From the NCBI RefSeq assembly GCF_001039355.2, contig NW_019773958.1:286919-350918 (forward strand): a stretch of DNA of 64,000 bases. Direction: 5' to 3'. The translations under genes and the position numbers were made by a program. The notes under the pieces are model-generated. The model ran no database searches, was not told where the DNA came from, and was given only the letters and a program-made list of their open reading frames with translations. The DNA comes from Lingula anatina. Its lineage: Eukaryota > Brachiopoda > Lingulata > Lingulida > Lingulidae. This document shows positions 53,001 through 63,963 of the stretch, in pieces. Each line of letters begins with the position of its first letter. Position 1 is the first letter of the stretch.

Positions 53001-56000
53001 TGAGAACGCTGGCACTGTGGAATTCCTACTGGATCAGCATGGAAATTACTACTTCATTGAGGTTAATGCCAGACTGCAAGTGGAACATACTGTGACGGAA
53101 GAAGTCACAGGGTGAGATGCTAGATTGGTGATATTATAATGTGATATGATATTTGTTTAAAGGGATAATTCTTGTTGTTACAGTAAAAAAGCTTTTCTGG
53201 TCTTATCGAAGACTTGGTGAATAAATTTTAGGCTATAGGAACTCTTTTGAGTTGCCCAAACTGTAGCCCCAACTTTGCTACTATGGATAAATATGTACAT
53301 TTGAATACCAGTTCTTTTTATTTAGCATATTCATAAGTTGATTGCCATTACATTACATTACATTACATTACATTACATTACATTACATTACATGTGCTCC
53401 CAGTCATTTTCATAAGAATCTGTGTTAATGAGTTTGTGTACAATATTTCCCATGCAAATTTTATTAGTTAAGTAATGGTGACAAAAAAATTGGACTGAGG
53501 TTCATGAAATAGTCACTGTTCTTATGATTGTGATAATGAGGTGACATCAGTTGGGTTAATTTCCAAATTATTTTTCAGGTTGGATTTAGTGCAATCTCAG
53601 ATCAGGATAGCTGAAGGGTTCTTGCTGCCGGAGCTGAAGATGAAGCAAGAGGACATTGTGCTCAATGGAAGCTCTATACAGTGCAGAATGACCACTGAAG
53701 ATCCAGCCAAGGGATTCCAGCCAGACACTGGAAGAATTGAGGTCTCCTCTCATGAATTTTATAAAAATCAGCTGTATTCTCTTAACTTATATAAGCCCAT
53801 GTGAAATTTCACTTCAAATACAGTCTCTGTTCCACTGTTCCTTTGTTGCAGAATTTCTAAATTGAAGATCAATTTCCATGTACTTTTAATGAACGGGAAA
53901 TTGTACATACTTATGTCATTATAATGTGTACTATTGACCTGACAAAAAATGTAATTTTATTTTGTTTTGTCATTTTTCTGAGTATAGTTAACCTTTTCAT
54001 GAATTTTATATTATGTCAAAAATGTAATTATAATTTACTAAGATCTTCACAACCTAACTATGTGATGTGGTATATTTCATTTAGCAGCCAGATCATGATT
54101 CATTTTGTGAACTTATTGCACAGTCTTTTTCTTTTGCCAGGTTTTCCGCAGTGGAGAAGGCATGGGTATCAGGTTAGACAGTGCACTTGCCTATGCGGGG
54201 GCCATCATCTCTCCATATTATGACTCTCTGCTGGTGAAGGTGATTTCTCATGCACGCACCCACCAAGATGCATGTGCCAAGATGGTACGTGCTCTGACCG
54301 AGTTCAGGATTAGAGGAGTTAAGGTGAGAAAATTTGACAACTGAAAGTGAGTTGGATTCACACTGTCTGTGGTTTTTGTGTAAATAAGCTTTGTGTTAGC
54401 CAGCCAAATGAAAAATTACAGCCAAAACTTCATGTTTAGCCAAGAAAATTTGAAAAAATTAAATTAAAGCCAAACTTTACCATACATGTATGTCTAGTGC
54501 ACATTGAGTGTTCTGTAAATCTGTTTTGATTAAAATGGGGCTAAACAAAGATCTGAAGAATACCTTGTTCATTTTTTTTAAGACCAACACACCGTTCTTG
54601 CTCAATGTCCTCCAAAATACAAAGTTCCTGGAAGGTGCTGTGGATACTTACTTCATAGATGAACATCCAGATCTCTTCAAGCTGAAACCCAGCCAGAACC
54701 GTGCGCAGAAGCTGCTCCGCTACCTGGCCGATGTGATGGTGAACGGCCCCCTCACTCCGCTAGCAACTGGGCTTCAGCCTGCAGAGATTGTACCAACTGT
54801 GCCGCATGTGCCTTTTGGTAAGACTGTGAAAGATTTGGTTTCTTTTATCAATTTTTATTATGTTTTTTATCATTGGAAAGAGTTAAATCCTTTACCAACA
54901 AATGTCTGTTAAGTCGTGTCCCTGAACATTTATTTATTATTTTTCTGTAAGTTCACTTATTCAGTTATACTTTTAATGATTACTCATTCATTTCTTTTAC
55001 GCTATATCTTCAAGGTGATTCTTGCTTTAGCGTAGTTTTATCTAAAGCTCTGTTAGTTCAAATATTGGTGTGAAGTATGACAATAAGATAAGGGTGCTTT
55101 TTTTTTTTTTTTTTTGTAGGACCTTTTGATCATCACTGTAAGAAAGAAGTGTGATTTGTGTTTGTTAACAACTAATTGATATTTTTTTTAATGAAAAATT
55201 GATGAATAACAGATGGAGATGACCTGGTGTTCCTGTGTTTATGCAGCTATTTTAATGCCAAAAATAGCTTTTTGGATTTTACCATTGCTGCTTTAAATAC
55301 TTGGTGCATTGCTTAATACCTGCATGTATTGCATTACGACATTACAGTGTATCAGTGCTCCTTTTTTTTCCATATTTTCATCATTTAATGATACATGAAC
55401 AAGTTGTAGGAAAGTTATTAATACTTTTATTCCAGGCTATTCAGGATTTTTTTTCTTTCCCAATTAACTTTCTTTCTTTTTTTCATAGTACTTTTATGGC
55501 CATATCGTTTATTGGAATCATATCTTTAAACCTTTGTACTTAAAATTTTTTTTGTGCAGGTACAACAACAACCCAGGGTAACTATGTTTTCAATTTTTGA
55601 TTTTTTTAACATTGTAAATCACTTGTTTAACAAAAAGTGGTGTCACTCATTTTGTCGTTAAATGTATAGTAATATGCTGTATGTTCTGTAGAAGCCCTAC
55701 AATTTTCGCATTATACCCATGTATTATGAAATATGCGGTGTGCTTTGAAATGAATTGCACTTGCGAAGAAACATCTTTTTATGTACAGACACAGATGTGT
55801 CTGTACATATTGCCATCACCTGTGTCTGTCGTCGCCGTCGCCGTCGTCGCTGTCGCCGTCGCTGTCGTCGCCGTGCACTTTCCTTGTAAACACGATAAGT
55901 GGAAGACAGTTTTACTTTTTGGCTTTATATTTACAGAGCTGATGAATATTCATAAAATGTAGGTCAAGTTCGAAAATCAGCATGATCGGGCCATTATTGT

Positions 56001-59000
56001 AGAAGTTATGCTGTATTTTCACTTTTCAGCATATATGCAACACTGTAAACACATTTCAACAAAAATCGATAGGCCTGTTGTCATGAAACTCTCAGGAGTA
56101 ATCGATTCCAAAAATCGACATGCAGCCCGAGTTGGAAAAGCAGTCTAATTGGCTTCCTTTTCTGGAAGTTATGCATTTTCAAAGTGTGAACTTGAACTCC
56201 CATGGGCCTGAAGCCTTATGCTTGTTACACATTTAACTTACGTTGGTATTACCTGTTGAGCATAATTAAAATTTGATGTTGAATTTGCAGCTTAACATAA
56301 TGTATTTTTGCATCAGAATTGACAGTAGCCTTTTTTGTTATTTCCTGCTTTTTGTCTGTACATTTGACAGCTTTGCTGCCTTGTTTAAAGATCTTGCATC
56401 TTAATGGTAAATACTTGGATATACAAACCTATAATTTAAGAAAAATAGAAAGTCTGGAGAAGGAGGAGTTAAACTGAAACTGTTTGAATTAACGGAAATT
56501 GAAGCATTGCAACCTTAAAGCAAGGTGTTGTGAACTGGAAGCATTGCAAATTTAACGCTAGGTGTTAAGATAGATGGGACCCCCATGTATATGTTAGATG
56601 GCTTTATTGGGTTATAATTGTGTTTCACATACCTTCTTTTCATTAGTTGTTTTTATTGCGGGCTGACTGGCTGGCTTTATGCTTTCAATATAAAACCACT
56701 TTTGGGTTTGCTGACCTTGCTGCTAAGTATTAATGAAAACGCATCACCTTTCAGTATTTATAGTAAATGTAACTTTTGTTTCAGGTGATGGCATGTGCTT
56801 GACTTCTTTTTCATAAAGATAGTTCATATTCATATTTTAGCTTTTTTTACAAGTTGTTGTATTTATGTACAAGCCTTGGGTAGATAAAAACATATGCATT
56901 ATTTAGTTGTTTTCATTGTTTCATTTCTGGCTCATTTAATATTGTATGTAGGGCATTAAAAACTGCCTACAGGCTTTTGGCTGTTTTGATAATCATTATT
57001 ACTCATTATTACTCATTATTATCATTCCCATAGATTAAGAGCTATTTTATGTCTGGTTTTTTCAGATTATAAAAGTAATTATAACTGAAGGATTCCTTTT
57101 TGGTGACTTAAGTCTATAAAAAATGCGGAAAAAATGTGATATTTAACCTCCTTTTACCATAATTTATTTATTACTAAACAATTGTTGCATAAAAAAAGAG
57201 AGAAAAAAAGAAATTGAAAGAGAGTAATAACCATTTAAGAATATCAAAATCACTTCTTTGTTTCTTAAAGCACTAGCATTAAAAGTTTATGTAATGTTTC
57301 AGATGTCAAGCATCCCAAAGGCTGGAAGAATGTTCTAGACAAAGAAGGACCCAGTGGCTTGGCAAAAGCAATCAGAAATCACAAAGGTCTTCTGCTTATG
57401 GACACCACGTACAGGGACGCCCACCAGTCCCTACTGGCTACTAGAGTTAGGACTTACGACATGAAGAGAATCTCTCCGTACACTTCTCACCATCTCAGCA
57501 ATTTGTTTGCTTTAGAGAACTGGGGAGGTTAGTTTGTTGAATTTTTTTTCACATATCTTGATTTAATGGAAGAAAGCTTTTACATTTCTGTTTTCAGCAA
57601 AACTTTATATTTTACGTAATAATAAAAACAGACTGCATATCAGCAAATGAAAGATTACTTAGAGAATTCTGCTGCAGTTTGGAATTTTGAATACATTTTA
57701 TGAAATTATTTTATCAAAATAGTAAAAAGTCTGATAGTGATCTGGTTAGGGAATTTCTCCACTCAGAGGTGATCAGTTGTAAAACATCTTTATATACTGA
57801 TAGTTTAACCCTTACTCTTCAGTTAGTGCACTCAATTTTTAAGAACCCTTACTTTTAATATCTTAACCTTTTTTCCACATTTATAAACATTTTGTAATAG
57901 AAAACATGAACCGCTCCTTTCCATTTTTGTCTACAGGTAATTGTCAGCATTTTTTATGCAAAAGAGTGTAAATAGAGCTGTATTTGAGAGACTGTCTTAT
58001 GGAAGGTNACTAGATTGGTGATATTATAATGTGATATGATATTTGTTTTAAGGGATAATTCTTGTTGTTACAGTAAAAAAGCTTTTCTGGTCTTATCGAA
58101 GACTTGGTGAATAAATTTTAGGCTATAGGAACTCTTTTGAGTTTCTGTAGCCCCAACTTTGCTACTATGGATAAATATGTACATTTGAATACCAGTTCTT
58201 TTTATTTAGCATATTCATAAGTTGATTGCCATTACATTACATTACATTACATTACATTACATTACATTACATTACATTACATTACATGTGCTCCCAGTCA
58301 TTTTCATAAGAATCTGTGTTAATGAGTTTGTGTACAATATTTCCCATGCAAATTTTATTAGTTAAGTAATGGTGACAAAAAAATTGGACTGAGGTTCATA
58401 AAAAAGTCACTGTTCTTATGATTGTGATAATGAGGTGACATCAGTTGGGTTAATTTCCAAATTATTTTTCAGGTTGGATTTAGTGCAATCTCAGATCAGG
58501 ATAGCTGAAGGGTTCTTGCTGCCGGAGCTGAAGATGAAGCAAGAGGACATTGTGCTCAATGGAAGCTCTATACAGTGCAGAATGACCACTGAAGATCCAG
58601 CCAAGGGATTCCAGCCAGACACTGGAAGAATTGAGGTCTCCTCTCATGAATTTTATAAAAATCAGCTGTATTCTCTTAACTTATATAAGCCCATGTGAAA
58701 TTTCACTTCAAATACAGTCTCTGTTCCACTGTTCCTTTGTTGCAGAATTTCTAAATTGAAGATCAATTTCCATGTACTTTTAATGAACGGGACTTTCATT
58801 GTACATACTTATGTCATTATAATGTGTACTCTTGACCTGACAAAAAATGTAATTTTATTTTGTTTTGTCATTTTTGTGAGTATAGTTAACCTTTTCATGA
58901 ATTTTATATTATGTCAAAAATGTAATTATAATTTACTAAGATCTTCACAACCTAACTATGTGATGTGGCATATCTCATTCAGCAGCCAGATCATGATTCA

Positions 59001-62000
59001 TATTGTGAACTTATTTCACAGTCTTTTTCTTTTGCCAGGTTTTCCGCAGTGGAGAAGGCATGGGTATCAGGTTAGACAGTGCACTTGCCTATGCCGGGGC
59101 CATCATCTCTCCATATTATGACTCCCTGCTGGTGAAGGTGATTTCTCATGCACGCACCCACCAAGATGCATGTGCCAAGATGGTACGTGCTCTGACCGAG
59201 TTCAGGATTAGAGGAGTTAAGGTGAGAAAATTTAACAATTGAAAGTGAGTTGGATTCACACTGTCCATGGTTTTTGTGTAAATGGGCTTTGTGTTAGCCA
59301 GCCAAATGAAAAATTACAGCCAAAACTTCATGTTTAGCCAAGACAATTTGAAAAAAAAAAATTAAAGCCAAACTTTACCATACATGTATGTCTAGTGCAC
59401 ATTGAGTGTTCTGTAAATCTGTTTTGATTAAAATGGGGCTGTACAAAGATCTGAAGAATACCTTGTTCATTTTTTTTTAAGACCAACACACCGTTCTTGC
59501 TCAATGTCCTCCAAAATACAAAGTTCCTGGAAGGTGCTGTGGATACTTACTTCATAGATGAACATCCAGATCTCTTCAAGCTGAAACCCAGCCAGAACCG
59601 TGCGCAGAAGCTGCTCCGCTACCTGGCCGATGTGATGGTGAACGGCCCCCTCACTCCGCTAGCAACTGGGCTTCAGCCTGCAGAGATTGTGCCAACTGTG
59701 CCGCATGTGCCTTTTGGTAAGACTGTGAAAGATTTGGTTTCTTTTATCAATTTTTATTATGTTTTTTATCATTGGAAAGAGTTTAATCCTATACCAACAA
59801 ATGTCTGTTAAGTCGTGTCCCTGAACATTTATTTATTATTTTTCTGTAAGTTCACTTATTCAGTTATACTTTTAATGATTACTCATTCATTTCTTTTACG
59901 CTATATCTTCAAGGTGATTCTTGCTTTAGCGTAGTTTTATCTAAAGCTCTGTTAGTTCAAATATTGGTGTGAAGTATGACAATAAGATAAGGGTGCTTTT
60001 TTTTTTGTAGGACCTTTTGATCATCACTGTAAGAGAGAAGTTTGATTTGTGTTTGTTAACAAATAATTGATTTTTTTTAATGAAAAATTGATGAATAACA
60101 GATGGAGATGACCTGGTGTTCCTGTGTTTATGCAGCTATTTTAATGCCAAAAATAGCTTTTTGGATTTTACCATTGCTGCTTTAAATACTTGGTGCATTG
60201 CTTAATACCTGCATGTATTGCATTACGATATTACAGTGTATCAGTGCTCCTTTTTTTCCATATTTTTATCATTTAATGGTACATGAACAAGTTGTAGGAA
60301 AGTTATTAATACTTTTATTTCAGGCTATTCAGGAATTTTTTTCTTTCCCAATTAACTTTCTTTCTTTTTTTCATAGTACTTTTATGGCCATATCGTTTAT
60401 TGGAATCATATCTTTAAACCTTTGTGCTTAAATTTTTTTTGTGCAGGTACAACAACAACCCAGGGTAACTATGTTTTCAATTTTTGATTTTTTTAACATT
60501 GTAAATCACTTGTTTAACAAAAAGTGGTGTCACTCATTTTGTCCTTAAATGTATAGTAATATGCTGTATGTTCTGTAGAAGCCCTACAATTTTCGCATTA
60601 TACCCATGTATTATGAAATATGCGGTGTGCTTTGAAATGAATTGCACTTGCGAAGAAACATCTTTTTTAAAGATCTTGCATCTTAATGGTAAATACTTGG
60701 ATATACAAACCTATAATTTAAGAAAAATAGAAAGTCTGGAGAAGGAGGAGTTAAACTGAAAACTGTTTGAATTAACGGAAATTGAAGCATTGCAACCTTA
60801 AAGCAAGGTGTTGTGAACTGGAAGCATTGCAAATTTAACGCTAGGTGTTAAGATAGATGGGACCCCCATGTATATGTTAGATGGCTTTATTGGGTTATAA
60901 TTGTGTTTCACATACCTTCTTTTCGTTAGTTTTTTTTTTATTGCGGGCTGACTGGCTGGCTTTATGCTTTCAATATAAAACCACTTTTGGGTTTGCTGAC
61001 CTTGCTGCTAAGTATTAATGAAAACGCATCACCTTTCAGTATTTATAGTAAATGTAACTTTTGTTTCAGGTGATGGCATGTGCTTGACTTCTTTTTCATA
61101 TTGATAGTGCATATTCATATTTTAGCTTATTACAAGTTGTTGTATTTATGTACAAGCCTTGGGTAGATAAAAACATATGCATTATTTAGTTGTTTTCATT
61201 GTTTCATTTCTGCTTCATTTAATATTGTATGTAGGGCATTAAAAACTGCCTACAGACTTTTGGCTGTTTTGATAATCATTATTACACAGTATCATTCCCA
61301 TAGATTAAGAGCTATTTTATGTCTGGTTTCTGCAGATTATAAAAGTAATAGTAACTGAAGGATTCCTTTTTGGTGACTTAAGTCTATAAAAAATGAGGAA
61401 AAAATGTGATATTTAACCTCCTTTTACCATAATTTATTTATTACTAAACAATTTTGTTGCATATAAAACGAGAGAAAAAAAAGAAATTGAAAGAGAGTTA
61501 TAACCATTTAAGAATATCAAAATCACTTCTTTGTTTCTTAAAGCACTAGCATTAAAAGTATATGTAATGTTTCAGATGTCAAGCATCCCAAAGGCTGGAA
61601 GAATGTTCTAGACAAAGAAGGACCCAGTGGTTTGGCAAAAGCAATCAGAAATCACAAAGGTCTTCTGCTTATGGACACCACATACAGGGACGCCCACCAG
61701 TCCCTACTGGCTACTAGAGTTAGGACTTACGACATGAAGAGAATCTCTCCGTACACTTCTCACCATCTCAGCAATTTGTTTGCTTTAGAGAACTGGGGAG
61801 GTTAGTTTGTTGAAGCCTTGTTGAATTTTTTTCACATATCTTGATTTAATGGAAGAAAGCTTTTACATTTCTGTTTTCAGCAAAACTTTATATTTTACGT
61901 AATAATAAAAACAGACTGCATATCACCAAATGAAAGATTACTTAGAGAATTCTGCTGCAGTTTGGAATTTTGAATACATTTTATGAAATTATTTTATTAA

Positions 62001-63963
62001 AATAGGAAAAAGTCTGATAGTGGTCTGGTTATGGTATTTCTCCACTCAGAGGTGATCAGTTGTAAAACATCTTTATATACTGATAGTTTAACCCTTACTC
62101 TTCAGTTAGTGCACTCAATTTTTAAGAACCCTTACTTTTAATATCTTAACCTTTTTTCCACATTTATAAACATTTTGTAATAGAAAACATGAACCGCTCC
62201 TTTCCATTTTTGTCTACAGGTAATTGTCAGCATTTTTTATGCAAAAGAGTGTAAATAGAGCTGTATTTGAGAGACTGTCTTATGGAAGATTTTTTACACA
62301 GTTTAGAGTGCACTGAATCTAGAGAATGTGGTCTTTGTTTCAGGTGCCACATTTGATGTGGCTATGAGGTTTCTTCATGAATGTCCATGGGAACGGCTGG
62401 AAGAGCTGCGACAGCTTATCCCTAATATCCCCTTCCAGATGCTACTACGAGGTGCTAATGCTGTGGGCTATACCAGCTACCCAGATAATGTGGTTTACAA
62501 GTGAGTATACCAATAATGTGGTCTACAAGTGAGTATACCAAATATGTGGTCTACAAATTAGTATACCCCTGATGTGGTCTACAAGTGAGTATCACTTTAA
62601 TGTGGTCTACAAGTGAGTGTATGGATAATGTGATCCACAAGTGAGTTTTCTGATTATTTTATGCCTTTGTTGTATGGTGTTGTAATTATATGGAGAATTT
62701 AGAACGTTGGTTTGTATGAGCATTAGGTGCTACATTAAACGAACAATGTGATACTGTTCTATTTTGTAGTTATCACCTTTTCAAACAGCTGCCATATTTA
62801 AAAAGTTGTAAGAAATTAAGTCCCAGTTTAAAGATTTCCACTTTCATTTTACATAGAATAAAAGATCCAATTTTTCCCAACTTTAGGTTTTGCGATCTTG
62901 CTGTTCAGTGTGGCATGGACATATTCAGAGTGTTTGATTCTCTGAACTATGTTCCCAATTTAATTCTTGGCATGGAAGCTTCAGCAAAAGCAGGTGAAAG
63001 ACTGCATGTGTTTTGATTCAGTAATTGATAAAATTTAAGAGATAAGCAAATGTGAAAAAAAGTTATTTCTACTTTATAAGTTGGTTTTAACTTCAAAATA
63101 AGGACATTTTGTTAAAAAATGTCAATGAAAAAGTTTTTAGTTCTGGAACATGATATTATTGGTGCACAAAAATTTCCAAAAACATCTAACATTTAAAGCT
63201 TTTAAATATATCAAACAGAGTAAGGTTACCCTAATGTATTTTATCTCTGCATTAAGGTGGAGTGGTGGAGGCAGCCATATGCTATACAGGAGATGTCACT
63301 AAACCTGGAACTAAGTATGATCTGGATTACTACCTGACCTTGGCAGATGACCTGGTCAAGGGAGGGACACATATTCTAGGAATAAAGGCAATATTTCATT
63401 ACCCTTTTTTTTTTTGTGATCTCTAAAATAAATTTATATATATATAAGTATCAAATATGGTACTTACTTTTCAATTTGCAATTTAGTATTATTTTGTTCC
63501 TGTTGCAATGAATACCTGTATGAAATTATTGAAATATAGATTTTTGAAAATCTCTTGATTGATTTTATTTGTATACATAATAAAGCAACACCAACTGTTT
63601 AGGTTATTGTATTGGTTATTTCTGTGTGGTATATGTTGATGTGTACTGTAGAGTGACAATTGATTACACATAGTCTCCTCATTTACTGAAATATTTTTTA
63701 ATATCTTCTCCAGGACATGGCAGGTCTTCTCAAGCCAAATGCATCAAAGCTTTTGATTGGCTCCCTGAGAGAGAGATTCCCAGACATGCCCATCCATGTT
63801 CACACACATGACACTGCAGGTGCTGGTGTGGCATCCATGTTGGCAGCTGCACAAGCAGGAGCTGATATCGTTGATGTGGCTGTGGATTCTCTCTCAGGAC
63901 TAACTTCTCAGCCGAGCATGGGTGCAATTGTGGCTGCTGTGGAAAATACAGAATTGGATACTG
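46633..63963 (+). CDS. PC: Pyruvate carboxylase, mitochondrial, 3' part beyond window
   Basis: Exons: 46633-46825, 51020-51204, 51505-51670, 51980-52125, 52507-52624, 52841-53111, 53579-53741, 54141-54323, 54583-54817, 57303-57527, 62344-62500, 62887-62993, 63257-63387 and 63714-63963, with exons 7-10 repeated at 58473-58635, 59039-59221, 59482-59716 and 61576-61800. One set gives 843 residues of about 1180. The Arg-rich start ([13 protein letters not shown]) is a matrix-targeting peptide. The biotin carboxylase domain follows: [22 protein letters not shown], the glycine-rich ATP lid G-G-G-G-R-G-M-R, and [12 protein letters not shown]. The carboxyltransferase domain starts at [18 protein letters not shown] and includes [17 protein letters not shown] and H-V-H-T-H-D-T. 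The allosteric/tetramerisation part and the biotinyl domain lie off the right edge. The enzyme makes oxaloacetate from pyruvate, bicarbonate and ATP. Confidence 0.95.
46916..47000. repeat. (TA)n microsatellite in PC intron 1
   Basis: TA repeats run for about 85 bases with a few CA interruptions (TACATATATATACATATA), beginning 90 bases after the exon 1 donor. Confidence 0.9.
48711..49717 (-). pseudogene. Broken class A (rhodopsin-like) GPCR, intronless
   Basis: An open frame from 49717 gives a glycosylation-rich N-terminus (N-L-T-T, N-S-T, N-S-T), then TM1 to TM4 with [10 protein letters not shown] after TM3, the class A D-R-Y motif. It ends at TAA (49118-49120) in extracellular loop 2. The same frame resumes after the stop with [10 protein letters not shown]5, a basic loop 3 (L-R-R-Q-A-K-M-R) and TM6, then stops at 48779. 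In a shifted frame the next bases read [17 protein letters not shown], a clear TM7 with an N-x-x-x-Y type end, up to TAA at 48711. So there is one nonsense change and one frameshift near a T6 run around 48787. It resembles the large neuropeptide/FMRFamide-like receptor expansions of invertebrates; the ligand is unknown. It lies antisense in PC intron 1. Without the two lesions it would be a single-exon receptor of normal order. Confidence 0.75.
53347..53391. repeat. (ATTAC)n microsatellite, 9 units
   Basis: Nine perfect ATTAC units in PC intron 6. The same place in the other copy (about 58231-58285) has eleven, so this is a length-variable locus. Confidence 0.92.
55120..55137 (+). CDS. Candidate 18-nt microexon a in PC intron 9
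   Basis: GACCTTTTGATCATCACT is framed by a long T tract ending TTTTTGTAG and by a GTAAGA donor. With exon 9 ending in phase 1, it would add six residues (G-P-F-D-H-H, followed by Y-V-K) and keep the frame. The same microexon with the same borders is at 60011-60028 in the other copy. Pyruvate carboxylases are variable in this linker between the biotin carboxylase and carboxyltransferase domains. No transcript evidence is available here. Confidence 0.35.
55560..55577 (+). CDS. Candidate 18-nt microexon b in PC intron 9
   Basis: GTACAACAACAACCCAGG follows a T-rich tract ending TTGTGCAG and precedes GTAACT. In phase 1 it would insert six residues, G-T-T-T-T-Q, before D-V-K-H-P-K-G. It is identical at 60447-60464 in the other copy. 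It could be an alternative to, or an addition to, microexon a, since both are 18 nt and phase-neutral. Confidence 0.35.
55781..56383. mobile_element. 603-bp insertion present in one PC haplotype
   Basis: The other copy reads straight through CATCTTTTTTAAAGATC at about 60659-60675; here that site is split, with a 2-nt TT overlap at the junctions. The insert opens with a near-perfect palindrome, ATGTACAGACACA followed by GA and TGTGTCTGTACAT, and ends near TGTCTGTACAT, so its ends carry matching inverted words. Inside are a GTCGCC-type GC-rich run (55840-55872), CTTGTAAACACGATAA and GGGCCATTATTGTAGAAG. Words of this kind recur in dispersed non-coding repeats of marine invertebrates, as I recall them. 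The right part is shared in reverse orientation with MEMO1 introns. No transposase is encoded, so it would be non-autonomous. Confidence 0.75.
58008..58008. other. Single-N contig join (PC region)
   Basis: A lone N separates the two copies of PC exons 7-10, as with the other two duplications. Confidence 0.92.
58010..62288. repeat. Second copy of PC-region direct duplication
   Basis: This copy carries PC exons 7-10 at 58473-58635, 59039-59221, 59482-59716 and 61576-61800 and runs on uniquely into exon 11. Exons 7-10 total 806 nt and need incoming phase 2 but end in phase 1. Splicing exon 10 of the first copy to exon 7 of this one would shift the frame, so the two sets cannot both be used in one normal mRNA. 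Confidence 0.92.
58231..58285. repeat. (ATTAC)n microsatellite, 11 units
   Basis: Eleven ATTAC units, two more than the matching locus at 53347. Confidence 0.92.
62484..62645. repeat. Minisatellite copying the PC exon 11 donor
   Basis: Six units of about 26-28 bp share AATGTGGTCTACAAGTGAGTATACC. The first unit is the real 3' end of exon 11 plus its donor (TACAA/GTGAGT). The others lie in the intron and repeat both the last exon codons and the donor, with small changes; the third unit has AAATTAGT and has lost the donor. Confidence 0.88.

Larger units (their letters stand above)
53120..58005. repeat. First copy of PC-region direct duplication
   Basis: This block of about 4.9 kb carries PC exons 7-10 and is repeated at 58010-62288. 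It differs by SNPs, small indels, ATTAC copy number and a 603-bp insertion present only here. The coding differences I found are silent (for example GCG/GCC Ala, TCT/TCC Ser, GTA/GTG Val, GGC/GGT Gly, ACG/ACA Thr). Confidence 0.92.

Noticed and set aside
53347-53391. Telomere-like or CRISPR-like short repeat
   Set aside because: It is a plain ATTAC microsatellite without spacers and does not match animal telomere TTAGGG.
54162-54344. Separate short genes at the PC exons
   Set aside because: Each is one PC exon plus intron read-through; phases and protein alignment join them into a single gene.
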